Positions 17,063-25,549 of a stretch of 32,221 nt of DNA are shown one piece after another. Origin of the DNA: an uncultured Bacteroides sp. (GTDB lineage: Bacteria > Bacteroidota > Bacteroidia > Bacteroidales > Bacteroidaceae); assembly GCA_949296855.1 (NCBI GenBank), contig CASFRN010000068.1:1-32221 (forward strand). The letters are read 5' to 3'. Positions within the stretch are counted from its first letter, which is position 1; each line of letters begins with the position of its first letter. A program made the translations under genes and the position numbers. The notes beneath the pieces were generated by a model. That model saw only the letters and a list, made by a program, of their open reading frames with translations, made no database searches and was not told where the DNA came from.

Positions 17063-19912
17063 TCAGAACCGGCGCGGGCCGCGCGGGCCGGGACCTCCGA
17101 AGCTTGGACCTCCGCTTCGTCCTTGTTTCCCTCCGAAGAGGTTCAGGCGGTAGATGAAGTGTACCATGCAGTAGCTGTAGATGGCGTTATACTCCGTATC
17201 CTGACGCATGGCGGCACTGATGGTACGGCTGATGTTGCTTTGGTTTTTCAGAATGTCGTAGAACTGGATGCTGACCGTAGCGGCATTCCCTTTCAGGAAA
17301 TCTTGCGAGATTTGCGCATTCCATATCAATTCGTCACGGTTCATGCTGGCATCGGAATAGCCTCGGCGGGAATTTTGCGAGATGTCGGTGGAGATGTTCA
17401 TGTTCCACGGCAGACGTATATTGGTGCTGGCTCCATACGAGAATTGGTATGTGTCCATATTGCCCGATTCCTGGTAGTTGTTTCGTGAGTGTGTATAGTC
17501 CAACGATCCGTTCAGCGACAGTTCCCACCAGTCATTGCGGTAAGTACCTCGCAAGCGTTCGCCCATAGACAGACGTTTGGTGGTGTTCTTATCGGCATCG
17601 GTGGTCACGGCATTGTTGCTGATGTAGCTCACCATGTTCTGGTAATTCGCCCGTGTGAAGGTGTTGATGGTGTACTTTTTGTTTTTCAGGGCGATGTTTC
17701 CTCCTACCACTCCGAAAAGGCTCCAGTTCCCGTTGATGTTTTCGGGTGTGGTGGTGTACCCTCCGGTCTCTTCGTTATAGATACGGCGGTTGCTGATGCT
17801 GTTCATGGTGTTTTGGAAGTTGAAGAACGAGAATACACCTCGTTGTGTTTCGGGCTTGAACATATTGTATTCCATACGCAGGTTATTGGTGAACGTGGGT
17901 TTCAGTCCTGGGTTACCTACCGTGATGTTCAGCGGGTCGGTATTGTCTGTAATCGGGAGCAGGTCGAGCATATCGGGCTGCGAAGTGCGTCCGCGGTAAC
18001 GGATGCGCAGCTGGCTGGTTTTCGAGAACCTGTAGCGGAAGTCGAGTGTCGGAGTGAAGTTGAATACATTGCGCACGGTGTCTACTTGATAGTCACCTTG
18101 TGTATAAGATAAGGTGGAGCGTTGAGGCTGGAAGGATACGCCGACGTTGAAGCGCATCTTTTCACGTATCCAGCGGAAAGAGAGTTCGGCCTGATGGTTG
18201 TAGTAATTGTACACGGCGTTTTTGCTCAGGTCTGCGTTAAGTGTTCCGCCTGTAGTGCTTCCGTCAATGGTCCAGTCGTTGGGCATGTCAAATGTGGTAT
18301 TGTCCGTGGTGGAGCGGCTGTATTGGAAGTTGTAGCTGAACTGCAGGAAACCGCCTTTGAAAATCGGTTCGCTGTACGTCAGGCGTGCATTGTATTCACT
18401 CCGTTTGGTAGGGGTGGTGATGTAACGGTTCAATATTTCCATCCGTTCTTCGGGAGACTGCTGGAAATATTTGGTTTCGGACAGGGAGAACTGTTCACTG
18501 CTGCTGTTGGTATAGTTGTATCGCCCGTGGAAGGTGATGTTTCGTCCTTCGTTGTTCAGGCGGCGGTTAAAAATCATCATGCCGTTCAGCGTCAGGTCAT
18601 CGCCTCTCTTCAGGCTGTTCCGCATGACAGTGTTGACAATTTGGTCTTCGGGCACTAACGACGTGAGGTCGTCTGCATTAAACAGTTCGTCTGTGGAATA
18701 TGCCGGGTCTTGGTTGAACGTATATGAATTTTGCGAATTGCTGTTGTCGGTTTTTCCGTAGCGGATGCGTGGACGGAAGATGAAAGTGGTCATGGTGTCG
18801 GGTTTCCATTCCATGAAGGCATCGGCGGTGAAATTGGTGGTCTTGTTCCGGCTGTGGTCCATGGCGTTCTTGAACGAACTGGTTTCGGTAGACACGAACG
18901 TCTCGGCGGATTGTTTGCTTATCATGTCGGCATCCTTATAATTGAAGTTCACGCTTCCTTCCGACTTGAATTTTTCGTTTTCGGTGGCAAAGTTCGCTCC
19001 TCCCATTTTAATGGCAGTCAGCCCGTTCTCTTGCCGGCGGAATCCTCCGCCTCCACCAGGGAAACTGTTGTCGTTTACGTTGTTTGCCGATCCGATAACG
19101 GTGAATTGGTTTTTCCCGTTAAAATAGTTGGCAAGCAGTTTCCCGCTGTACCGTTCTTCGGTGCCGTATGCTCCGTCTACGTTACCGAACCAGCCATGGT
19201 TCATGCCCGGTTTTACAGTCAGGTCGAGTACGGTCTCTTCTTCACCGTCTGCAATACCCGTAACACGTGCCATATCCGATTGCTTTTCGTAGGCTTGTAT
19301 TTTGTCAATGATATTGACGGGCAGGTTTTTCATGGCGATGTTGGGGTCATCGGCGAAAAACTCTTTTCCGTCAATCATGATTTTCGTGATTTCTTTTCCG
19401 TTAATGGTGATTTTGCCGTTTTCGTCCACTTCGGCACCAGGCAACTTCTTCACTAATTCTTCCAATGCGGAGCCTTCGGGCACACGGTATGCCGAACTGT
19501 TGTATACTAAGGTGTCGTCTTTAGCTGTCACTTCAGGCGCTTCGGCTACAACTGTAGCGGCTTCCAGCATGAAAGCGTCCATATATAATTCTACCGTTCC
19601 GACGTTAAGGTTCGGTTTGGCTTTTGTCGTTGATATGCTTTTTATTTCGGAGGTATAGCCGATGAACGAAGTTTTCAGAGCGTAATTACCCGGACGTACA
19701 TTGATGGAAAATCGTCCGTTTAAGTCTGTCGACTGTCCTGTGACCATTGTGCTGTCCGGAAGCGACAATACCTGTATGGTAGCTGCTATAATCGGCGATT
19801 TGTCATCTCCGTCAACCACTGTTCCTGAAATCTTACCTAATCTGCTGCTGCCTTGTGCAAAGGCGGATGCTCCGGCGAGCACCAGCAGTAACCCCATTAC
19901 CCATTTTCTCAT
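17063..19912 (-). CDS. Outer-membrane beta-barrel protein, TonB-dependent-receptor-like, with carboxypeptidase-regulatory-like domain
   Basis: The 949-residue protein has a signal peptide (about 1-19, ASAFAQ) and then a carboxypeptidase-regulatory-like beta-sandwich (about 27-110: GKISGTVVDGDDKSPIIAATI, DLNGRFSINV). A plug-like region follows (about 120-215: YRVPEGSALEELVKKLPGAEV, ITINGKEITKIMIDGKEFF), then a long barrel of the outer membrane beta-barrel family 3 type with many aromatic-rich strands. It ends in an unusual Gly/Pro/Arg-rich tail (GGPSFGGPGPRGPRRF). No SusD partner is present, so it is not a standard glycan-import pair. Its ligand is unknown. Proteins of this family may import small molecules or have a structural role. 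Confidence 0.85.
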   Translation of the reverse strand: MRKWVMGLLLVLAGASAFAQGSSRLGKISGTVVDGDDKSPIIAATIQVLSLPDSTMVTGQSTDLNGRFSINVRPGNYALKTSFIGYTSEIKSISTTKAKPNLNVGTVELYMDAFMLEAATVVAEAPEVTAKDDTLVYNSSAYRVPEGSALEELVKKLPGAEVDENGKITINGKEITKIMIDGKEFFADDPNIAMKNLPVNIIDKIQAYEKQSDMARVTGIADGEEETVLDLTVKPGMNHGWFGNVDGAYGTEERYSGKLLANYFNGKNQFTVIGSANNVNDNSFPGGGGGFRRQENGLTAIKMGGANFATENEKFKSEGSVNFNYKDADMISKQSAETFVSTETSSFKNAMDHSRNKTTNFTADAFMEWKPDTMTTFIFRPRIRYGKTDNSNSQNSYTFNQDPAYSTDELFNADDLTSLVPEDQIVNTVMRNSLKRGDDLTLNGMMIFNRRLNNEGRNITFHGRYNYTNSSSEQFSLSETKYFQQSPEERMEILNRYITTPTKRSEYNARLTYSEPIFKGGFLQFSYNFQYSRSTTDNTTFDMPNDWTIDGSTTGGTLNADLSKNAVYNYYNHQAELSFRWIREKMRFNVGVSFQPQRSTLSYTQGDYQVDTVRNVFNFTPTLDFRYRFSKTSQLRIRYRGRTSQPDMLDLLPITDNTDPLNITVGNPGLKPTFTNNLRMEYNMFKPETQRGVFSFFNFQNTMNSISNRRIYNEETGGYTTTPENINGNWSLFGVVGGNIALKNKKYTINTFTRANYQNMVSYISNNAVTTDADKNTTKRLSMGERLRGTYRNDWWELSLNGSLDYTHSRNNYQESGNMDTYQFSYGASTNIRLPWNMNISTDISQNSRRGYSDASMNRDELIWNAQISQDFLKGNAATVSIQFYDILKNQSNISRTISAAMRQDTEYNAIYSYCMVHFIYRLNLFGGKQGRSGGPSFGGPGPRGPRRF

Positions 19913-20033
19913 TTTCTGATTTGTTTATTTGTATCTAAATGTTTGTCGTTCTTTTGACAGGACAATCGCGGTAAGGTTTAATCTTCCATCCTGAATATAT
20001 GTTAACGTTTTCGCTCCGCAGCTGACTTTTTTC

Positions 20034-20041
20034 TATTTTTG
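20034..20041 (+). promoter_or_regulatory. -7 box of the aroB promoter
   Basis: TATTTTTG matches TAnnTTTG and lies 20 bases upstream of the aroB ATG, implying a very short leader. The -33 region at 19 nt is only TTTTCG-like. The gap is divergent with the beta-barrel gene, for which I see no matching -7 box. Confidence 0.5.
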
Positions 20042-20061
20042 CCGAAAAATAAACGAAAATT

Positions 20062-21123
20062 ATGAATACGCAAGAGGTTGTGATATGTAGTCAGTTGGAA
20101 AACGATTTGCGGAAAGCCGTAACAAAAAGTGAACATGATAAGGTATTTATCTTGACAGACGAGCATACGCACTTGTTCTGTTTTCCGGTCATCAAGAAGT
20201 TTCCTTTCTTGAAAGACGCAGTGGAAATCTGTATTGGTGTGGAGGATGTTCATAAGAATTTGGAGACTTTGGCATACGTGTGGACGCAACTGGGCACGAA
20301 AGGAGCCACACGCCGTTCGTTGCTGGTTAATTTAGGTGGTGGGATGGTGACCGATTTAGGAGGATTCGCCGCAGCCACTTTCAAGCGGGGCATTGCGGCG
20401 GTCAACATTCCTACTACCCTGTTGGGTATGGTCGACGCATCGGTAGGCGGAAAGACAGGCATTAATTTCAACGGATTGAAGAATGAAATCGGGGCGTTCG
20501 CTCCGGCGGAGAGTGTATTGATTGATTGTGGATTCTTGAAGTCGCTTGATCATGAAAACCTGTTGTCCGGTTATGCCGAAATGTTGAAGCACGGTCTGAT
20601 TAGTAATATCCGGCATTGGAGCGAGTTGGTGGGTTTCAACATGGATACCATTGATTATGCCCGCTTGCAGAAGTTGGTGGGCGAATCGATAGCAGTGAAA
20701 GAACGTATTGTGGCGCAAGACCCGTTTGAGAAAGGCATCCGCAAGGCGTTGAATTTCGGGCATACGGTAGGTCACGCATTCGAGAGTTTCGCCATGGAGA
20801 GCGGGAATCCTATCCTGCACGGATATGCTGTGGCGGCTGGCATGGTTTGTGAACTGTATTATTCCCATCTCCGCATGGATTTCCCGAAAGACAAACTGCG
20901 CCAGACTGTCCGGTTTATAAAAGAGAATTACGGGCGTGTCGCCTTTACGTGTGAAGATTACGGACGTTTGTATGCCTTTATGTGTCATGATAAGAAAAAC
21001 AGTGCGGAAGGGCTGGTTAACTTCACGTTAATCAGTGAGGTGGGCGACATTCATATCAATCAGACTGCTAGCCAAGACGATGTATACGATATGCTTGATT
21101 TTTATTCGGAGACGATGGGGTGA
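20062..21123 (+). CDS. aroB: 3-dehydroquinate synthase
   Basis: This 353-residue enzyme converts DAHP to 3-dehydroquinate, the second step of the shikimate pathway, in the cytoplasm using NAD and a divalent metal. The NAD site GGGMVTDLGGF (92-102) and DASVGGKTGIN (125-135) are intact. The expected metal ligands are visible at Glu173 (GYAEMLKHG), His234 (NFGHTVGHAFE) and His253 (ILHGYAV). Length is normal for the family. It is transcribed alone; both neighbours point the other way. No other aromatic-pathway gene lies in the window. Confidence 0.96.
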   Translation: MNTQEVVICSQLENDLRKAVTKSEHDKVFILTDEHTHLFCFPVIKKFPFLKDAVEICIGVEDVHKNLETLAYVWTQLGTKGATRRSLLVNLGGGMVTDLGGFAAATFKRGIAAVNIPTTLLGMVDASVGGKTGINFNGLKNEIGAFAPAESVLIDCGFLKSLDHENLLSGYAEMLKHGLISNIRHWSELVGFNMDTIDYARLQKLVGESIAVKERIVAQDPFEKGIRKALNFGHTVGHAFESFAMESGNPILHGYAVAAGMVCELYYSHLRMDFPKDKLRQTVRFIKENYGRVAFTCEDYGRLYAFMCHDKKNSAEGLVNFTLISEVGDIHINQTASQDDVYDMLDFYSETMG

Positions 21124-21154
21124 CAAGAAAAGGGGCTTCAAAGTGGATTAGAAT

Positions 21155-21225
21155 GGAAACACAGGGGGACAGAACTTTTATGCCGTGGAATTGCTGGACA
21201 TTTTTTTCTGTACCTTTGTGTTTCC
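21155..21225. repeat. Imperfect 18-bp inverted repeat carrying a promoter-like box
   Basis: Arms 21155-21172 (GGAAACACAGGGGGACAG) and 21208-21225 (CTGTACCTTTGTGTTTCC) are complementary at 15 of 18 positions around a 35-base spacer. The right arm contains TACCTTTG (21211-21218), a match to the Bacteroides -7 box on the plus strand, with a TTG at 21191 about 17 nt upstream. It sits in the 143-base gap between convergent aroB and the DUF3857 gene, where no rightward gene follows. Confidence 0.6.
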
Positions 21226-21266
21226 GGGTTTAATTTTTCAATTAGGATATGTTATCGCATTCTGGG

Positions 21267-23018
21267 TTATTTTATTAAGACCTGTGTATAGTTGTGGTCT
21301 CTCCATATATTTATTAATTCTACATAGGCAGGGTATTCTTTCGGAGAAATCCGGGTTTTTGCCAACTTTAAACAGCGTTTAATGTAAACTTCGTTTTCTT
21401 TTGGTTGAATGACAATTTCAACACTCCCTATGCTGTTGTTAAGCTTTAAATTGGTGGCGGGAGTGCAAAAGGTTTTGCCGTTTAAGTGTATTTGATAGGT
21501 ATATGTCTCATCAGAAGCGACAGGTAGAGTGAGCAGACAGTCCCGTTCGCTCTCTAACATGCCCGTCGTATGGATTGTGCTGAAAGGGCAGTCGGGTAAG
21601 GAAAGAATCCGGTAGTTCCCCGTTTTTTCGGAACGGACTTCGTGTGCATAAGTGAATAGGGTGGAAGTGTCTGTTGTTTTTGTTTGTGCTTTTGCGTCTC
21701 CACGGGTCATGCTATGCTCCGTTTTTCCTTCTATGTCTAAGAAGAAAGGAGCAATGGCAGCTTCCGCCTTGACAGAAGCCCCCATGTCGGTAAGAGTCAG
21801 GTCGGCTTTATAAGTTATAGGAGAGGGTTGGAATCGAGCTTCTTCCATGATACCTGTAGATAAGTTCAATGCCGGGCAATATTGGCGCAGGAAACAGATT
21901 GTTTGAGTGGCTTTGGCTGTAGGTGCTAAAAGCCGTTTTTTTCCGTTCACTTTTGTACTGATATATAAAGTAGTCGGTTTAAGCCCTATTCCCGTGGCGT
22001 CTGTATCCGGAAAGACAGCGCATATATCGGCTTTAAGCCCTGCTTCTTTAAGAAGCTGTTGAAACACATAGATTAGTTCGGAATCGGTGCCGTAGGCAGA
22101 TTGGACAATATCTTCAAACGGACGGATACGATAGCCGCAAGTGCTTAAATCGAGTGGGATATGAGCGAAGCTGTTTTGGATATAATTGTAGATGGCTTTC
22201 AACTTGTCGGTGTCATTCGAATCTTTTGGGATAATGGACTGAGTTAAAGCTTTTAGCGATGAAAATCTCTTAGCGGCATCCGCTTGTTTGGATAGGACTT
22301 GAGTCATTGTTTGGTTGGAATAGGTAGTGGCAGCGAAAAATGGAATATCGAAATGGTATATGTCGCTTAAACGGGACATTGCTTTGAGGTCGTGCAATGC
22401 CCATATATATGTTCTCTGTCCGTTAACGTTGCTGACGTGCGGTTTTTCTTGCATTTCCGCCAAGCGATAGTGTAAGTCTTTTGAATTTGGAACAGAGACG
22501 GACAACTTGCACTCTTTTACAGGCGAAGATAGCCGGATAGGTTCGTAAATGTCCAGTTCGGGCAAGTATCCGGCTTTGCTGGTAATGGTATAGTCTAAAT
22601 AGATAGTGGCTCCTAATTCGAGTCCGGTATGTACGATGACCATTTCTTTTAAGTTGTTATAAGCAGGAGCATTAGCTGCGTGTTGAGGCAAGACTTCCAC
22701 AAAGGCGTTGGCTGGAGTCTGGATGATAGTCCCGTCTTTTTGCTTGGTGTAGGAAGCGTTGATTTTCAGTGTCTGGTATGCCGGGTTATAGACAATGAAA
22801 CTTTCTCCGTACGTACTGTTCATGGCGGTATGGGTAAAAAGAGTCAGTTCCATGCTGTAATGAAACTCCTGGCTGCCATCGGCGTTCAGCGTCCAGCTTT
22901 TTGATAGTTTCTTGTATTCGGCTTCAGAAGCGGCGGATGCCGGAGTGGATATTGCTAATAGTAGGCATAGTACGAATACGATAGGTGTAATAAAATATTT
23001 CATGGCTAATTCAATCAT
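21267..23018 (-). CDS. Secreted DUF3857/transglutaminase-fold protein with lost catalytic triad
   Basis: The 583-residue protein has a signal peptide (ends about TPASA), a DUF3857 domain in the N-terminal half (e.g. GLELGATIYLDYTI) and a transglutaminase-like region (about 255-400). Compared by eye with its upstream neighbour, the triad is gone: the Cys position is Asp312 (YGTDSELIY instead of CGVCKD), the His region reads PTTLYIS, and LDPTW is replaced by LAPTA. It is therefore probably not a transglutaminase or protease, but may bind or scaffold. The ATG at 23018 overlaps the upstream stop (ATGA), favouring translational coupling and this start, although MKYF at 23003 would also give a signal peptide. 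Confidence 0.8.
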   Translation of the reverse strand: MIELAMKYFITPIVFVLCLLLAISTPASAASEAEYKKLSKSWTLNADGSQEFHYSMELTLFTHTAMNSTYGESFIVYNPAYQTLKINASYTKQKDGTIIQTPANAFVEVLPQHAANAPAYNNLKEMVIVHTGLELGATIYLDYTITSKAGYLPELDIYEPIRLSSPVKECKLSVSVPNSKDLHYRLAEMQEKPHVSNVNGQRTYIWALHDLKAMSRLSDIYHFDIPFFAATTYSNQTMTQVLSKQADAAKRFSSLKALTQSIIPKDSNDTDKLKAIYNYIQNSFAHIPLDLSTCGYRIRPFEDIVQSAYGTDSELIYVFQQLLKEAGLKADICAVFPDTDATGIGLKPTTLYISTKVNGKKRLLAPTAKATQTICFLRQYCPALNLSTGIMEEARFQPSPITYKADLTLTDMGASVKAEAAIAPFFLDIEGKTEHSMTRGDAKAQTKTTDTSTLFTYAHEVRSEKTGNYRILSLPDCPFSTIHTTGMLESERDCLLTLPVASDETYTYQIHLNGKTFCTPATNLKLNNSIGSVEIVIQPKENEVYIKRCLKLAKTRISPKEYPAYVELINIWRDHNYTQVLIK

Positions 23019-24943
23019 TTGTGTTTTAAGATAATGTATTCTCCGTATGATTTGTGGGCGTTGACAGCTTGGCGGAATCCAGTCCAGTCGTTTGCTTCAT
23101 AAACCCGTTTTTTCAATGCTAATTTTTGGTGTAGCGTTACTTTTCCGTTTTCTGCTGAGAGTGAACCTTCAAAATCGGCTGCACGGTTGGTAATGTAGTC
23201 CGATTTTGCCGCGTTTTCCATTACATAGTTGTTTGGCAGTCGGATGGTTTCGTCAAGTTCTATCAAGCGCGAGCATGCATCTTTGAAACCGTATTCACGG
23301 TTTTCTAAGTCTGTATTGATGCGCAGGTAGGTTTTTATCTGATTATAGAGGTTATTCATGACCATCGGTTTGAACAAAAGTTCATCATTGCCTTTAAGCG
23401 CATAGTTGGGTATTTCGTACCGGAAGGTAATCCGGATGGGTGCGGCTTGGTAATCTTTCGGCTTTTTGCCCCAGTCTACGCTAATTAGCCGTGCATTGGG
23501 TGAAACGGCAAGAAGCTGGCGTTCCATTGTCCGTTTCCAATCGGTTTGCCAGCCGGTGGTGAAGATGCGGCGTATGTTGCTGTCTGATTGGCCTTCGGCG
23601 GTTATTGTGAAAGAACCGGTAAGCATTCCGTCTGCCGAGAGCTTATTGTCGGCTTTGATGCGTGTATAATGGTTTTCGGGAGCGGAAACCGGAGTAAGGC
23701 ATAAGTCAGAACCTTCGGGGATGCCCGGCAGGTAATTCTGTTGCTGTTCGGCACTGCTCCACAGTTCACGGCAGAAGGGAACCCATGTCGGGTCGAGAGG
23801 CATATAAGTGCCATTGGACAGTTTAACCACTGCTACACAATGGTTGAAATGGTCTGCGGGAATCGATTCAACCCGGCTTCCAGCCATTGTCATAGCCGGA
23901 TAAGCTTCGAATCCAGCCATACGGAGAAAGGAAATCAATGTTCCGGCAATGTCTTTACAGACGCCGCAGCGGTCAGTGTAATTCATTTGCGTATTATGCA
24001 AAGTGTAACCTTCGCCTTTTCCCATGGTAATGCCAGCATAGCGGATGTTATCAGCTACCCAATGGGTCAAGGCGGCGATTTTTTCCATTTCGCTCTTTTT
24101 TCCCTTAATCAGTCGGTCAACCTTTTTCTGGGCTTCAGGCAGTGGGGCGAAACTTCCGTAGTCTTCGTTTACTTTGTTAAACCATAACGACTTGTCTTGC
24201 CAGCGTGGGGTAGATGACATCATCAATTTCGGGGCGGCATCGTATAAGTCTACCATATTGGGTTCCTGTTTGAAAGGGGTAATGTTGTCCGTCGAAAAAG
24301 TGTAGGTCTTGCATCCGTCTCCGTATCGCATGGAAGATGTACATTCGCCTTGATAAAATTGAAATTGCATATCTTTCGTCAGGGGGATGGATACACGATA
24401 TACCTTGCGGACTGTAGGTTCGGAAACCCAGAAAGGTACAATGTCATAAAACTGCCCGCGCATAGGAGGGATGAATCGTGATTCGTCATCGCTGGCAAGC
24501 AGGGCGTAAGTGAATCCTTTTTTACTGATTTCATATTCGATAGTATCGCCTGGGGCTAAACGCCCTAAGTCGAGCATGATTTGACGTGCTCCCCAATAAA
24601 TGGCGCGGGCAGGGGCTGCGTAGTCATAAGCCTTAGTCACGTCAACACAGACTGTAGTGCCATTAGCTCGATGGATGGTCGCATAACGGAATTCAGCGAA
24701 TGCGGTAAGCGGGTCGTAATCGTATTTCACGACATGGTTGGCTATGGCACCTGCTTCTGTTTGAATCGTGAATTTTTTGTGGATGGTAAATGTTCCCGTG
24801 CCTGTTTCTGCGACTTGTACATTCGTGCTATCCAGTAGCGTCACGCAGTCGGCATTAGTGAAATCCGGATTGCTCTCTCCATTTTGTCCGAAAATAGCGG
24901 TCGTGGTTAAAAGAGAAAGTAGAGTGATTGGTAAAAGTTTCAT
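23015..24943 (-). CDS. Secreted DUF3857 and transglutaminase-like domain protein, catalytic triad intact
   Basis: The 642-residue protein has a signal peptide (about 1-19, ending AIFGQ) and an N-terminal DUF3857 domain (about 45-240, with APARAIYWGARQIMLDLGRL and LAPGDTIEYE). A transglutaminase-like core follows, with Cys329 (CGVCKDIAGT), His368 (HFNHCVAV) and Asp384 (PLDPTW) in the right order and spacing. A beta-rich C-terminal domain ends the chain. The fold is used by transglutaminases and by cysteine peptidases or amidases; the substrate is unknown and the place of action should be the periplasm or cell surface. It forms a two-gene operon with the downstream paralogue. Confidence 0.85.
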   Translation of the reverse strand: MKLLPITLLSLLTTTAIFGQNGESNPDFTNADCVTLLDSTNVQVAETGTGTFTIHKKFTIQTEAGAIANHVVKYDYDPLTAFAEFRYATIHRANGTTVCVDVTKAYDYAAPARAIYWGARQIMLDLGRLAPGDTIEYEISKKGFTYALLASDDESRFIPPMRGQFYDIVPFWVSEPTVRKVYRVSIPLTKDMQFQFYQGECTSSMRYGDGCKTYTFSTDNITPFKQEPNMVDLYDAAPKLMMSSTPRWQDKSLWFNKVNEDYGSFAPLPEAQKKVDRLIKGKKSEMEKIAALTHWVADNIRYAGITMGKGEGYTLHNTQMNYTDRCGVCKDIAGTLISFLRMAGFEAYPAMTMAGSRVESIPADHFNHCVAVVKLSNGTYMPLDPTWVPFCRELWSSAEQQQNYLPGIPEGSDLCLTPVSAPENHYTRIKADNKLSADGMLTGSFTITAEGQSDSNIRRIFTTGWQTDWKRTMERQLLAVSPNARLISVDWGKKPKDYQAAPIRITFRYEIPNYALKGNDELLFKPMVMNNLYNQIKTYLRINTDLENREYGFKDACSRLIELDETIRLPNNYVMENAAKSDYITNRAADFEGSLSAENGKVTLHQKLALKKRVYEANDWTGFRQAVNAHKSYGEYIILKHK

Positions 24944-25010
24944 GTTCTATATGGTTTATTAAATTGTCTCGTGTTTCATGTTGGGCCGAACTTGGTTTTA
25001 AATGATTGGA

Positions 25011-25018
25011 CAAATATA
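25011..25018 (-). promoter_or_regulatory. -7 box of the DUF3857 operon promoter
   Basis: On the minus strand this reads TATATTTG, matching TAnnTTTG, about 68 bases upstream of the ATG at 24943. The nearest TTTG (25031-25034) gives a spacing of only 12 nt, so the -33 part is not standard. The remainder of the 277-base gap up to the tRNA holds the tRNA promoter and AT-rich sequence without other recognizable signals. Confidence 0.45.
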
Positions 25019-25172
25019 CTTTTTTTCTTTCAAAGAGACGGTATCGTACGGAAATTTCTTTTTGTTCGTCTCACGCGAAGCGATTCGGATTTGTATTTTG
25101 TTGGTAATTAGGAAAGTAATAAGTGTATATAGTGGAACCGAATATTTTAGTTGAAAAAAAATGCACTAAAAT

Positions 25173-25203
25173 TTTGTTAGTTCATCTTAATTGCATACCT
25201 TTG
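25173..25203 (+). promoter_or_regulatory. Consensus promoter of tRNA-Pro
   Basis: The -33 box TTTG (25173-25176), a 19-nt spacer and the -7 box TACCTTTG (25196-25203) form a textbook Bacteroides promoter. The tRNA begins 17 bases after the -7 box, leaving a short 5' leader. Confidence 0.85.
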
Positions 25204-25220
25204 CACTCGGAAAACAGGAA

Positions 25221-25295
25221 CGGGGTGTAGCTCAGCCCGGTTAGAGTACGCGTCTGGGGGGCGTGTGGTCGCTGGTTCGAATCCAGTCACCCCGA
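25221..25295 (+). tRNA. tRNA-Pro, anticodon GGG
   Basis: The cloverleaf folds by eye. The acceptor stem CGGGGTG (25221-25227) pairs with CACCCCG (25288-25294). The D arm is GCTC/GAGT. The anticodon stem CGCGT/GCGTG encloses loop CTGGGGG (25254-25260), with anticodon GGG at 25256-25258. The T arm is GCTGG-TTCGAAT-CCAGT. The discriminator base is A (25295), and CCA is not encoded, as is common in this phylum. It reads CCC/CCU proline codons. tRNA 3' ends are frequent integration sites, and mobilization genes follow it here. Confidence 0.95.
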
Positions 25296-25307
25296 CTGGT
25301 GAAAATG

Positions 25308-25340
25308 AAGGAGTTAAGCGGTTGGCTTAGCTCCTTTTTA
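25308..25340 (+). terminator. Terminator downstream of tRNA-Pro
   Basis: Arms AAGGAGTTAAGC (25308-25319) and GCTTAGCTCCTT (25325-25336) pair over 12 bases with one G-T wobble around a 5-base loop, and TTTTA follows. It begins 13 bases after the tRNA and should end its transcript. Confidence 0.8.
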
Positions 25341-25349
25341 CTTTTATAT

Positions 25350-25368
25350 ACTGACGGATTACTGACGG
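25350..25368. repeat. Short direct repeat ACTGACGG near the tRNA end
   Basis: ACTGACGG occurs at 25350-25357 and again at 25361-25368, an 11-base period. It lies about 55 bases downstream of tRNA-Pro, between the tRNA terminator and the AT-rich gene. It may be a recombinase or regulator binding site; nothing in the sequence settles which. Confidence 0.45.
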
Positions 25369-25433
25369 TTGTGGTGGAGAATAAATGCTATCAAACATAA
25401 AGTCTATAATAATGTAAATTGCTTTTAGTTGTT

Positions 25434-25441
25434 TATATTTG
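25434..25441 (+). promoter_or_regulatory. -7 box upstream of the leucine-rich-repeat gene
   Basis: TATATTTG matches TAnnTTTG and lies 108 bases upstream of the preferred ATG (25550). No -33 TTTG is at 19 nt. In very AT-rich sequence such a match is weaker evidence than elsewhere. Confidence 0.4.
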
Positions 25442-25549
25442 TAGTATTATTTTTCTGATTAAACAGTAATAAATAATGCTGCGAGAATTATATTGTTCTT
25501 ATTCTTTATTAAAAGAATCATAATTAAACTTCAATCATCAATAAAAACA

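Noticed and set aside
21185-21382. 65-codon rightward frame after the orphan promoter-like box
   Set aside because: It starts at a non-ATG codon, overlaps the 3' end of the DUF3857 gene and looks like random hydrophobic translation.
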